A DNA stretch of 64,000 nucleotides, from NCBI GenBank assembly GCA_041675505.1, contig JBAYTR010000009.1, positions 62,001-126,000 of the forward strand. The letters run 5' to 3'. The translations under genes and the position numbers were made by a program. Shown piece after piece: positions 8,606 through 16,384 of this stretch; within the stretch, counting starts at the first letter, position 1, and every line of letters begins with the position of its first letter. The notes under the pieces are model-generated. The model was not told where the DNA came from and did not search any database. It was given only the letters and a program-made list of their open reading frames with translations. The DNA is from JAGPCK01 sp041675505. GTDB taxonomy: Bacteria; Bacteroidota; Bacteroidia; UKL13-3.

Positions 8606-9289
8606 TTAGTCTCTGCTTCTGCCATTAAGAATGGAGATATAGTAAAGTAGTGTAGCTAGAGATGATAATGCAGCAACTACATAAGTCATGGCCGCCCAGC
8701 GTAAGGACTCACGTACCTGAGTCTCTTCCTGTGAGCGAACCATACCACGTGAAGTTAACCAGGCTACCGCTCTGTTGCTTGCATCAAATTCTACGGGCAA
8801 TGTAATAAAGGTAAAAATAGTGGTGGCGGCAAAAAGAGCCACGCCTATTTCCAATAAAACCGGTGTAGTATTGATGAGCAGTATGCCTCCCAAAATAATC
8901 CATTGCATGTACCGGGAGGATATACTTACCAAAGGAACCAGTTTTGAACGCATGGTAAGCCAGGTGTATGCAGTAGCATGTTGTACTGCGTGTCCGCATT
9001 CGTGAGCAGCTACTGCAGCAGCAGCAACACTGCGCCCGTAAAAAACATCATTACTCAGATTTACGGTTTTGTTTTCCGGATTATAGTGATCGGTTAACTG
9101 CCCCTCAGTACTGATGACTTTAACGTCATAAATATTGTTTTCACGCAACATACGCTCAGCAATTTCAGCCCCTGATAATCCGTTGCTCAATGCTTCCTGT
9201 GAAAATTGAGTGAATTTAGATTTGAATCGCCAGCTCACCAGCATGCTCAAGCCTAAAAATACTAAGCCGATTAAATAAATTCCTGCCAT
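8606..9289 (-). CDS. Membrane zinc metallopeptidase, YugP family
   Basis: A 227-residue membrane protein of the neutral zinc metallopeptidase family (Zn_peptidase_2). The zinc motif HECGH lies in AVAAHECGHAVQHAT, about residues 92-104. Hydrophobic segments are at the N-terminus (3-18) and near residues 117-160 and 195-218. The sequence FITLPVEFDASNRAVAWL after the second segment is a family hallmark (conserved E and N). Substrates are not known. It reads toward the hairpin at 8551-8580 and lies 52 bp downstream of the DUF6728 gene. Confidence 0.9.
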   Translation of the reverse strand: MAGIYLIGLVFLGLSMLVSWRFKSKFTQFSQEALSNGLSGAEIAERMLRENNIYDVKVISTEGQLTDHYNPENKTVNLSNDVFYGRSVAAAAVAAHECGHAVQHATAYTWLTMRSKLVPLVSISSRYMQWIILGGILLINTTPVLLEIGVALFAATTIFTFITLPVEFDASNRAVAWLTSRGMVRSQEETQVRESLRWAAMTYVVAALSSLATLLYYISILNGRSRD

Positions 9290-9341
9290 TTTAAGTTGTA
9301 ATTTTTTTGTACGTGTTTGCCTGCAATAGCTGTTCCAAATG

Positions 9342-9497
9342 CTAATTTGTCAGTAATCTCACCACGATTACCCCTATGGCAAATAAAAAAAGAAGAATAG
9401 AAATGCGGTTGATGCCGTGCATCATGCGCAGGTTGCTGTTGGTAACAGGTTCAGTCTTTTTCCAGAAAAGCATGTAACCGATGAATTTTTTTATCAT
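9342..9497 (-). CDS. DUF6728 small membrane protein (51 aa)
   Basis: A short gene read directly from the sequence: ATG at 9497, TAG at 9342-9344. The protein begins MIKKFIGYMLFWKK and has the family core NSNLRMMHGINRISILLF followed by one transmembrane helix (about residues 32-48). Small proteins of this type with a charged N-terminus, an N-LR-MHGIN-ISI motif and one helix are widespread in Bacteroidota, and I recognise it as DUF6728-like. Function unknown. It lies between the zinc protease and the divergent metal regulator. Confidence 0.75.
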   Translation of the reverse strand: MIKKFIGYMLFWKKTEPVTNSNLRMMHGINRISILLFLFAIGVIVVRLLTN

Positions 9498-9555
9498 GAT
9501 GGGAGTAGTTGTAAATGCAATACTTCAAAGGTAGTGAATTATAGTAATTTAAAAA

Positions 9556-9571
9556 TTTAGGTGAGTCTAAA
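9556..9571. promoter_or_regulatory. Candidate DtxR/MntR-family operator
   Basis: TTTAGGTGAGTCTAAA carries inverted TTTAG...CTAAA arms around a 6-bp centre. It resembles half-sites of DtxR/IdeR/SirR operators (TTAGGT-like arms). It lies 22 bp before the ATG of the metal regulator gene, just upstream of the -7 box, so bound repressor would block RNA polymerase. The role in autoregulation of the mntR-mntH operon is inferred. Confidence 0.55.
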
Positions 9572-9579
9572 AAATATTT

Positions 9580-9587
9580 TATATTTG
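9580..9587 (+). promoter_or_regulatory. -7 promoter box TATATTTG
   Basis: Exact TAnnTTTG match ending only five bases before the ATG at 9593, so the transcript would start at or next to the start codon. The candidate metal operator at 9556-9571 covers the region toward -33. Confidence 0.6.
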
Positions 9588-9592
9588 ACCCG

Positions 9593-10246
9593 ATGTATTC
9601 GTTTACGGAAGAAAATTACCTGAAAGCCATTTACAAGCTGTCGCAGGATGACAGCGCTACTACCAATGCGATAGCTGTTGAATTAAAAACAAAAGCGGCA
9701 TCGGTAACGGATATGCTTAAGAAATTAGCAGATAAAAAGCTGATTACCTATGTGAAATATCAGGGAGTGAGCTTAACAGAGAAAGGTCGAAAAGTAGCTG
9801 TTATTACGGTAAGAAAGCACCGTTTATGGGAAGTTTTTCTGCATGAAAAACTGGAGTTCAAGTGGGATGAAGTGCATGATATTGCGGAACAACTGGAGCA
9901 TATTCAATCAGATGTTTTGATGGATAAGCTGGATGCTTTTCTTAATTTTCCTACCGTTGACCCGCATGGAGACCCTATTCCCCGCAGGGACGGAACAATC
10001 AAAGATGCTAAGCTTAAAGTACTGTCAGATATTTCAGAGGGGAAATCAGTCATCATGTCGGGTGTAAAGGAACACTCGCCTGTGTTTTTACAGTATCTTG
10101 AAAAAACGGGTTTGCTTTTAGGGAAAAAGATTAAGGTGAATGAGATATTGAAATTTGATGGCTCAGTGCAGTTGCAAATAGGCAAAGGCAGCCCGGTACA
10201 GATAAGTAAAGAGGTAGCAAAAAATATTTTAGTCGCTGATGCGTGA
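9593..10246 (+). CDS. mntR: Metal-dependent transcriptional regulator, DtxR/MntR family
   Basis: A 217-residue repressor. The N-terminal winged HTH includes ATTNAIAVELKTKAASVTDM followed by the wing KLITYVKYQGVSLTEKG. The metal-binding and dimerisation segment has the family pattern RKHRLWEVFLHEKL, HDIAEQLEHI and DPHGDPIP. A C-terminal FeoA/SH3-like domain spans about residues 140-215. It probably senses Mn or Fe and represses the downstream transporter, with which it overlaps by one base (TGATG). The gene symbol reflects that context; iron specificity is possible. Confidence 0.88.
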   Translation: MYSFTEENYLKAIYKLSQDDSATTNAIAVELKTKAASVTDMLKKLADKKLITYVKYQGVSLTEKGRKVAVITVRKHRLWEVFLHEKLEFKWDEVHDIAEQLEHIQSDVLMDKLDAFLNFPTVDPHGDPIPRRDGTIKDAKLKVLSDISEGKSVIMSGVKEHSPVFLQYLEKTGLLLGKKIKVNEILKFDGSVQLQIGKGSPVQISKEVAKNILVADA

Positions 10247-12126
10247 TGAGTAACAAAAGAAAATCATTGGCTGAAGTACACGAATCGGTAGAAGTACCGG
10301 TGAAAAAGAGTTCATTTAAAACATTACTGGCTTATATAGGACCAGCTTATCTGGTAAGTGTGGGGTATATGGATCCGGGTAACTGGGCCACGGATATTGC
10401 GGGTGGAAGCGCATTCGGTTATCGCCTCATTTGGGTTTTGCTCATGTCCAACCTGATGGCTTTGTTACTACAAAGTTTAAGCGCCCGTTTGGGTATAGTG
10501 CGCGGGTTAGACTTAGCGCAGGCTTCACGCCATACTTATCCGGCATGGGTAAATTACAGTTTATATGGTTTAGCAGAGATTGCTATTGCTGCTACTGATT
10601 TGGCAGAGATAATTGGTATGGCCATCGGTCTTCATTTGCTGTTTGGTTTTCCTTTGTTATGGGGCGTGTTAATTACCGTGCTTGACTCCTTCATTCTGCT
10701 GTTTCTCATTAATAAAGGCATACGGGTTATGGAGGCATTCATCATCTCGCTGGTGAGCATTATCGGTTTTTCTTTTTTACTGGAGATGATAATTGTGCAA
10801 CCGCAAATGTCTGAAGTGGTAAAAGGCTTTGTTCCCACCGGCTTGGATGGAAGTGCACTTTACATTGCTATCGGGATTATAGGTGCTACAGTTATGCCGC
10901 ACAATCTTTACCTGCACTCTTCGTTGGTACAGTCGCGCAAAATTGAACGAACTCATGAGGGGATTAAACGGGCATTGAAATATAATTTTATTGATTCAAC
11001 CATTGCGCTTAATCTGGCCTTTTTTGTTAATGCAGCTATACTTGTGTTGGCAGCCACCGCATTTTTTAAAAATGGGTACAATGATGTAGCCGAGATACAG
11101 GATGCGCACTTATTGCTGAGCAATATCTTCGGGAGTATGGCACCTGCTTTATTTGCTATAGCACTTATAGCAGCAGGACAAAGTTCTACGATAACCGGTA
11201 CGCTTGCCGGGCAAATAGTGATGGAAGGTTATCTGGATTTACGCATACGTCCCTGGATTCGCAGAATACTTACCCGAGCCATTGCTATAGTACCGGCTGT
11301 ATTCACCATTATGTATTTTGGTGAAAACGAGTTGGGTGAATTACTGGTGTTGAGTCAGGTGGTGTTAAGTTTACAGTTGGGCTTTGCTATTATTCCACTT
11401 ATTCATTTTGTAAGTGATAAGGTTCAGATGAAAGAGTTTGTTATCAGTAACAAGGTGAAGTTTTCAGCATGGTTAATTGCGGCAATTATTGTCTCACTGA
11501 ATATTCATCTGGTTATTGATGAGACCTCCGTTATATTTCATAGCAATATTTCTATTTTGTGGAAGTTATTACTGGCCGGCTGCATGCTTTTTGTCGCACT
11601 GCTTCTGGTTTACGTGGTCTTATTTCCTCTAATGAAAAAGTATGCCCACAATATTACATTACCACATGGTTTTGCAGTAGATATTTCTTCCATCGAACAT
11701 AAATCATACAACTGTATTGGTATAGCACTCGACTTTTCGGGTACCGATAGACAGATGATAGAGCAGGCCACTTCGTTAGGAGGTAAATCCGTTCGATATG
11801 TATTGATTCATATTGTGGAAACAGCCGGAGCCAGACTATTGGGGAAAGACATACAGGATAAAGAAACACAGGAAGATGAACGCATATTGGGAAGTTATGC
11901 AGAACAAATGAGCAAGATGGGTTTTGAAACCATTGCGGTATTGGAATTTGGAAGCCCTGTAGTTAAGATAACAGAGCAGGTGAAAAAATCAAATTGCGAT
12001 TTGCTCATCATGGGTTCACATGGTCACAAAGGCATAAAAGATATTATCTTTGGCAGCACTGCCGATGAGGTACGACACAAAGTATCTATACCGGTAATGA
12101 TTGTAAAAGCTGAAACACATGATTAA
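10246..12126 (+). CDS. mntH: Nramp Mn/Fe transporter fused to a universal stress protein domain
   Basis: Proton-coupled divalent metal importer of the inner membrane. Signature motifs are DPGNWATDIAGG in helix 1 and ATVMPHNLYLHSSLVQSRK (MPH motif of helix 6 and following). About eleven helices occupy residues 25-460. A USP domain follows (about 480-627) with the nucleotide-binding pattern MGSHGHKGIKDIIFGSTAD. Standard MntH is about 410 residues, so the USP part is an added cytosolic domain. A GTG three bases upstream (10243) could also start, but the ATG at 10246 overlaps the regulator stop. Co-transcribed with the regulator. Confidence 0.93.
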   Translation: MSNKRKSLAEVHESVEVPVKKSSFKTLLAYIGPAYLVSVGYMDPGNWATDIAGGSAFGYRLIWVLLMSNLMALLLQSLSARLGIVRGLDLAQASRHTYPAWVNYSLYGLAEIAIAATDLAEIIGMAIGLHLLFGFPLLWGVLITVLDSFILLFLINKGIRVMEAFIISLVSIIGFSFLLEMIIVQPQMSEVVKGFVPTGLDGSALYIAIGIIGATVMPHNLYLHSSLVQSRKIERTHEGIKRALKYNFIDSTIALNLAFFVNAAILVLAATAFFKNGYNDVAEIQDAHLLLSNIFGSMAPALFAIALIAAGQSSTITGTLAGQIVMEGYLDLRIRPWIRRILTRAIAIVPAVFTIMYFGENELGELLVLSQVVLSLQLGFAIIPLIHFVSDKVQMKEFVISNKVKFSAWLIAAIIVSLNIHLVIDETSVIFHSNISILWKLLLAGCMLFVALLLVYVVLFPLMKKYAHNITLPHGFAVDISSIEHKSYNCIGIALDFSGTDRQMIEQATSLGGKSVRYVLIHIVETAGARLLGKDIQDKETQEDERILGSYAEQMSKMGFETIAVLEFGSPVVKITEQVKKSNCDLLIMGSHGHKGIKDIIFGSTADEVRHKVSIPVMIVKAETHD

Positions 12127-12511
12127 TCCGTTTAAACCCGGAGATAAAAAGCAGTACATTAAAAAAGTTACTGAGCAGGATACCGCCAGTTTCGATAGTG
12201 GTGAAGTGCATCCGGTATATGCTACCTTTGCTTTAGGTCGGGATGCTGAATGGGTTTGCCGGTTGTTTGTACTGGAAATGAAAGAAGCCGATGAAGAGGG
12301 GATAGGTACTTTTTTAACGGTGCATCATCATTCGCCAGCATTATTAAACAGCGAAGTGATTTTTGAAGCAACCGTAAAAAATATCAACGGGCATGAAATC
12401 ATTTGTACTTACACTGCTAAAGTAGATGAAAGATTAATTGCCAGTGGTGAACAAGGGCAAAAAATATTAAAAAAGACAAAACTGGAACGTTTGTTTGAGC
12501 AACTGAAATGA
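12119..12511 (+). CDS. Hotdog-fold thioesterase-like protein (FlK-like)
   Basis: A 130-residue single hotdog domain. The pattern GIGTFLTVHHHSPALLNSEV, then NGHEIICTYTAKVDERLIASG, follows that of fluoroacetyl-CoA-thioesterase-like and related acyl-CoA thioesterases: GT...H, a turn, and a late G...R-like end. It overlaps the mntH stop by 8 bases and smpB by 4 (ATGA), so it is translated in the same operon. No link to metal homeostasis is visible; the acyl substrate is unknown. Confidence 0.7.
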   Translation: MINPFKPGDKKQYIKKVTEQDTASFDSGEVHPVYATFALGRDAEWVCRLFVLEMKEADEEGIGTFLTVHHHSPALLNSEVIFEATVKNINGHEIICTYTAKVDERLIASGEQGQKILKKTKLERLFEQLK

Positions 12512-12972
12512 GTGAAAAGCACAAAGCACTACAATTAAATATTGTCAACAGAAAAGCATCATTTGAATATGCTTTTTTGGCTAAATATACTGCCGGTTTA
12601 CAGCTTACGGGCACTGAAGTGAAATCAGTGAAAGCAGGTAATGTCAATATTTCAGAGGCTTATTGTGCTTTTGAGTCGGGCGGGTTATTTCTTAAAAACA
12701 TGCACATTTCTGAGTTTAAAAGTGGCGGGCATTATAATCACGAGCCATTAAGAGCGAGAAAACTTTTACTTAAGAAGAGTGAGCTGGAGAAAATAAAAGA
12801 GCGCATAAAAGAAAAAGGATTAACACTTATACCCATTAAAATCTTTCTCTCTGATACAGGATTTATAAAAGCAGAGATTGCAGTAGCTAAAGGTAAAAAG
12901 TTGTTTGATAAGCGCGAAGATGTGAAGGAAAGAGATGTGGAAAGACAGTTGAAACGCAGGGAATACGATTGA
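12508..12972 (+). CDS. smpB: SsrA-binding protein SmpB
   Basis: Binds tmRNA and delivers it to stalled ribosomes for trans-translation. N-terminal IVNRKASFEYAFLAKYTAGL and LTGTEVKSVKAGNVNISEAY are signature OB-fold segments, and the basic tail KGKKLFDKREDVKERD...RR is the part that mimics the anticodon arm. Length 154 is standard. It starts within an ATGA overlap with the thioesterase gene. The tmRNA gene itself is not recognisable in this window. Confidence 0.96.
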   Translation: MSEKHKALQLNIVNRKASFEYAFLAKYTAGLQLTGTEVKSVKAGNVNISEAYCAFESGGLFLKNMHISEFKSGGHYNHEPLRARKLLLKKSELEKIKERIKEKGLTLIPIKIFLSDTGFIKAEIAVAKGKKLFDKREDVKERDVERQLKRREYD

Positions 12973-13117
12973 ATCAGGCTCAGTTCACAGATTTTTTACA
13001 ACTATTTAGCGACTAAATGCACAGGTGTCTATTTTTAAAGCGCTGATTTACTTTTACTTTGCTTTAAATGTTGATAAGGGTTGTTTTAAATCATGTTTTT
13101 GTAGGTAACGCATTTCC

Positions 13118-13125
13118 TAATTTTG
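13118..13125 (+). promoter_or_regulatory. Possible -7 promoter box TAATTTTG
   Basis: Exact TAnnTTTG located 31 bp before the ATG of the outer-membrane protein gene. A TTTTTG lies 16 bp further upstream (13096-13101), a shorter gap than the usual 19 or so. Confidence 0.4.
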
Positions 13126-13156
13126 ATGTGTAAATTTTTAACCTAATTACAATATC

Positions 13157-13711
13157 ATGAAAACAACAAAAAAATTACTCGCAATTGCAGCATTTTGTGT
13201 TGCCGGACTTAGTGCAAATGCCCAAGCATGGGGTGAGCAAAAAGTATTTTCAATAGGAGCAGGTTTCGGGGGATCAGCTTTTGTGGCCTCAGGAACAGAT
13301 GCTACATTACCACCTATTCAAGTTCAATTAGAGTTTCCTACCTCTCTTCTTGAGGGTAAATTAGGAATCGGTGGCTTGTTGGGATATGCAGGTTCTAAAT
13401 ATGAATTTGGTGCATTCAAATATAAGTATTCTTATATTTTGATTGGTGGACGTGGAAACTACCATGTATCTGAAATGCTTGGTCTTCCTGAGAATATTGA
13501 CGCTTATGGTGGTCTTACTTTAGGGTACAATGTTGCCAGCGTAAAATGGGACGGAGCCGGAGCAGATCCGGGTGTTGGAGGTTCAGCCGGTGGTGTTCTT
13601 TGGGGCATAACAGCAGGTGGCCGATACTATTTTACAGATAAAATAGGAGCAAACGTGGAATTAGGTTACGGTATATCTGTGTTAACTTTAGGATTATCAG
13701 TAAAACTGTAA
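13157..13711 (+). CDS. Small outer-membrane beta-barrel protein
   Basis: A 184-residue exported protein: signal peptide 1-22 (ends LSANAQ), then alternating hydrophobic/polar strands with glycine-rich turns (FSIGAGFGGSAF, GIGGLLGYAG, LIGGRGNYHV, GGLTLGYN, ITAGGRYYFTDKIGANVEL), as in 8-stranded OmpX/OmpA-like barrels. It ends in GLSVKL, an outer-membrane insertion-type C-terminus. It is monocistronic and ends 28 bp before a strong hairpin. Ligand and function are unknown. Confidence 0.8.
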   Translation: MKTTKKLLAIAAFCVAGLSANAQAWGEQKVFSIGAGFGGSAFVASGTDATLPPIQVQLEFPTSLLEGKLGIGGLLGYAGSKYEFGAFKYKYSYILIGGRGNYHVSEMLGLPENIDAYGGLTLGYNVASVKWDGAGADPGVGGSAGGVLWGITAGGRYYFTDKIGANVELGYGISVLTLGLSVKL

Positions 13712-13738
13712 TGCGCAAGTTATTCGTTTAAACATATT

Positions 13739-13767
13739 AAGAAGGGCAGCCATTGGCTGCCCTTCTT
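13739..13767. terminator. Bidirectional terminator hairpin
   Basis: A perfect 13-bp stem (AAGAAGGGCAGCC / GGCTGCCCTTCTT) with a 3-base ATT loop sits between two convergent genes, serving the outer-membrane protein gene and pcm. Confidence 0.85.
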
Positions 13768-13779
13768 AGTTATAGCATT

Positions 13780-14433
13780 TTACCATGCATTATCACCTAT
13801 CAGGGGTACAAATCGAAAATCATCCAGTTCCACTTGTTCATAGCTGCCATCACTTTTTTTGATAACACTCACCATCTTTTGTGTTTTTTCATTACCCACA
13901 GGTATTATCATTACACCTCCGGTAGCCAATTGACTTACCAGTGTGGGAGGAATGTAAGGCGCTCCGGCAGTTACAATAATTTTGTCATAAGGAGCAAAGG
14001 AAGGCCATCCTTTTGAGCCATCGCCCAGAATGAATGTGGCCTTGTACCCCATTTTACCTAACAGTGATTTGGTTTGGTGGTACAGGTTGGTTTGCCGTTC
14101 AATGGTATACACTTTAGCCCCCACTTCACACAAAACGCAGGTTTGATACCCCGAGCCTGTTCCTATTTCCAATACTTTATCTCCCTTTTGAATATGCAAA
14201 AGTTGGGTTTGGTAGGCAACCGTAAAAGGATGGGATATCGTTTGGCCATCAGCAATAGGGAAGGCCTGATCTTTATAGGCGAACTCGTGAAATGTTTTAT
14301 CGAAGAAAATATGGCGGGGTACTTTGCCTATAGCATCTAAGACAGCGGCATCATGGATGCCCTTCTTCTTTAATTCATTGACTAATTGTTTGCGTTGCCC
14401 TTGTTGTTTGTAGCTGTCCTCAAAATGCGCCAT
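13780..14433 (-). CDS. pcm: Protein-L-isoaspartate O-methyltransferase
   Basis: Repairs isoaspartyl damage in proteins using SAM. Motif I is VLEIGTGSGYQTCVL, followed by the acidic region VYTIERQTNL and the post-I motif LGDGSKGWPSFAPYDKIIVT; the pre-motif substrate segment GQTISHPFTVAYQTQLL is intact. The ATG at 14433 (MAHFEDSYK) is preferred over a GTG six bases upstream. It is divergent from the Gfo/Idh-like gene, with 75 bp between the two starts. Confidence 0.95.
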   Translation of the reverse strand: MAHFEDSYKQQGQRKQLVNELKKKGIHDAAVLDAIGKVPRHIFFDKTFHEFAYKDQAFPIADGQTISHPFTVAYQTQLLHIQKGDKVLEIGTGSGYQTCVLCEVGAKVYTIERQTNLYHQTKSLLGKMGYKATFILGDGSKGWPSFAPYDKIIVTAGAPYIPPTLVSQLATGGVMIIPVGNEKTQKMVSVIKKSDGSYEQVELDDFRFVPLIGDNAW

Positions 14434-14483
14434 ACCCACATGTTCCGTTAATAAACTGTACTATTCAGGGGGGCAAATTAAGG

Positions 14484-14491
14484 TAAATTTG
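14484..14491 (+). promoter_or_regulatory. -7 promoter box TAAATTTG
   Basis: Exact TAnnTTTG ending 17 bases before the ATG at 14509; it likely drives the block 14509-17795. Confidence 0.55.
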
Positions 14492-14508
14492 TTTCAAATA
14501 CTTCGCAA

Positions 14509-15477
14509 ATGGTAAGAGTTGGTATAGTGGCCACATCACCACGATTTAAAACGTTGGCTGAACGGTTGCATAAAATAAGCGGGTTTGATCCTGTGGGATA
14601 TTATGCGGCAGGTGATGCAAAACAAGCCTTATCTGAAAAAGATAAGGTGTTCAACTCCCCTGAAGAATTAATTAAAGCCAGCGATGCTGTGCTGGTTTCC
14701 TCACCGCAATATAATTATGATATAGCACAAGCTGTACTTCGTTCAGCCCGTCACCTGTACATTGATATGCCCTTTGCTTTTGATGAAGCTCAGGCACAAC
14801 ACCTCCGCAATCTTTCACACGAGGCCAACGTTAAATTTCAAATCGGACTTTCTGAAAGATTAAACCCGGCTTTTATAGCAGCTAAGCAATACATACAACG
14901 TCCTTTATTTATTGAAGTGCATCGTCTCATGAATTACGATACTGAGAGCGCTTCAGGGTCAATTGTACTGGACCACATGATTCATGATATTGATACTGTT
15001 TTGCATCTTACAGGTTCAACTGTAAGAAAAGTAAGTGCTAACGGGGTTTCAGTGGTTAGTGATTCTCCTGATATTGCTAACGTTAGATTGGAAATGAACA
15101 GCGGATGTACCGTAAATTTAACTGCGAGCCGTATCTCCAGGCAGAGCATGTGCAAAACACGTGTTTTCCAATTTAATGCTTATGTAGCCATAGATTTTTT
15201 GAAAAATAGCTATGAGGTAGTACAACATACCCGTCAAAACGGCCGATTGACGCCTGAAGAGTTACAGGAATTGCTTTGCGGGGGCAGTATTAACAGTGAT
15301 ATTAGCACGTTACAAAATCATATTCAGGAACAAGATAGGGTAAGAACAGAATTAGAGTTATTTTTGCATTCGATAAACGCCAATACCAATCCTGTGGTAA
15401 GTTTTAATGAAGCTTTTCAGGCATTGGATGTTGCCCGCCAAATCATGGAGAAAATCAATAACAGCGGTATCGATTAG
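14509..15477 (+). CDS. Gfo/Idh/MocA-like oxidoreductase with degenerate cofactor motifs
   Basis: A 322-residue protein with the two-domain layout of the Gfo/Idh/MocA family: Rossmann half about 1-115, then an alpha/beta half with the catalytic pattern VLDHMIHDIDTVLHLTG (D...H..D). Two standard cofactor features look altered. The usual glycine-rich loop is replaced by VGIVATSPRFK, and the EKP motif with its Lys is replaced by IDMPFAF. It may bind NAD differently, or have another role. It lies four bases before the lipoprotein gene and heads a block with a polyprenyl-phosphate sugar transferase, so a nucleotide-sugar or surface-glycan function is plausible but unproven. Confidence 0.75.
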   Translation: MVRVGIVATSPRFKTLAERLHKISGFDPVGYYAAGDAKQALSEKDKVFNSPEELIKASDAVLVSSPQYNYDIAQAVLRSARHLYIDMPFAFDEAQAQHLRNLSHEANVKFQIGLSERLNPAFIAAKQYIQRPLFIEVHRLMNYDTESASGSIVLDHMIHDIDTVLHLTGSTVRKVSANGVSVVSDSPDIANVRLEMNSGCTVNLTASRISRQSMCKTRVFQFNAYVAIDFLKNSYEVVQHTRQNGRLTPEELQELLCGGSINSDISTLQNHIQEQDRVRTELELFLHSINANTNPVVSFNEAFQALDVARQIMEKINNSGID

Positions 15478-15481
15478 TTAA

Positions 15482-16384
15482 ATGATAAAGAAAAATAATT
15501 TGTACAAGTCAGGCCTGTTATCGGCCCTTTTAGTTGTTTTATTTCAGTTCAGCGGATGTGAGGTTATAAATCCCGATGAAGAGATTCCTTCTTATCTGTA
15601 CATACCCAAAATTACATTAAATACAGATTACCCTTCTCAAGGCTCCAATTCTAACGGCATTGCCGATGGGTGGGTTTATGTCGATGATTACCTGATTGGA
15701 GTTTTTGAATTACCCGCCACTATACCGGTTACTAAAAAAGGATATTGTAAAATTGAGATTCGGGCCGGTATCCGTAAAAACGGACAGTCAAACAGCAGGA
15801 TGTATTACCCGTTTTATTCTACTTATGTAAAGTATACTACTTTGGCACCTAAAGTAACGGATACATTGGGGCCTATTGTTGTAGGATATCAGAACAATAT
15901 TAACTTTAAGTTGATAGAAGGATTTGATGAACTAAGTACCAAATTTGAGATTACTAAACGTTTTCTTAAAGATACATTTGTTACGGTAACTAATCCTGCA
16001 GAAGTATTCGGTGGAACAGGTGGGTCAGGTTTGCTGGAGATGAAAGCGGATACATCAAGCGTGTTGGAGATTGCCACTATCAGCGAGTATTCTTTACCCG
16101 GTTCAGGTGCTGATGTATTTGTTGAATTGGATTATAAATGTGACTTTCAGTTTACTTTAGGTTACATAGCTATTCCAAGCGGAGATATTCCTCAATACAC
16201 TTCTATCATAACATTTTACCCCACAGATAGTATTTGGAAAAAAGCCTACATCAGTCTTAAAGAAGACATAGGCTCACAGGCAGAAGGAACTAAATATAAA
16301 CTCTTTATGGGAAGTGCAAAAGGAGGTAAATTGTACCAGCCCAAAATTTACATTGATAACGTAAAACTGGTTCACTTTGAATAA
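15482..16384 (+). CDS. Putative lipoprotein of unknown function
   Basis: A 300-residue protein with a lipoprotein signal: the hydrophobic stretch LLSALLVVLFQFSGC has its lipobox Cys at residue 26. The mature part shows a beta-rich domain with GWVYVDDYLIGVFELPATIP and a C-terminal jelly-roll-like segment ending PKIYIDNVKLVHFE, a pattern seen at the end of carbohydrate-binding-like sandwiches. It begins four bases after the Gfo/Idh-like gene and overlaps the sugar-transferase start by 8 bases, so the three are co-transcribed. A role in polysaccharide export or attachment is an inference. I do not recognise a named family. Confidence 0.7.
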   Translation: MIKKNNLYKSGLLSALLVVLFQFSGCEVINPDEEIPSYLYIPKITLNTDYPSQGSNSNGIADGWVYVDDYLIGVFELPATIPVTKKGYCKIEIRAGIRKNGQSNSRMYYPFYSTYVKYTTLAPKVTDTLGPIVVGYQNNINFKLIEGFDELSTKFEITKRFLKDTFVTVTNPAEVFGGTGGSGLLEMKADTSSVLEIATISEYSLPGSGADVFVELDYKCDFQFTLGYIAIPSGDIPQYTSIITFYPTDSIWKKAYISLKEDIGSQAEGTKYKLFMGSAKGGKLYQPKIYIDNVKLVHFE

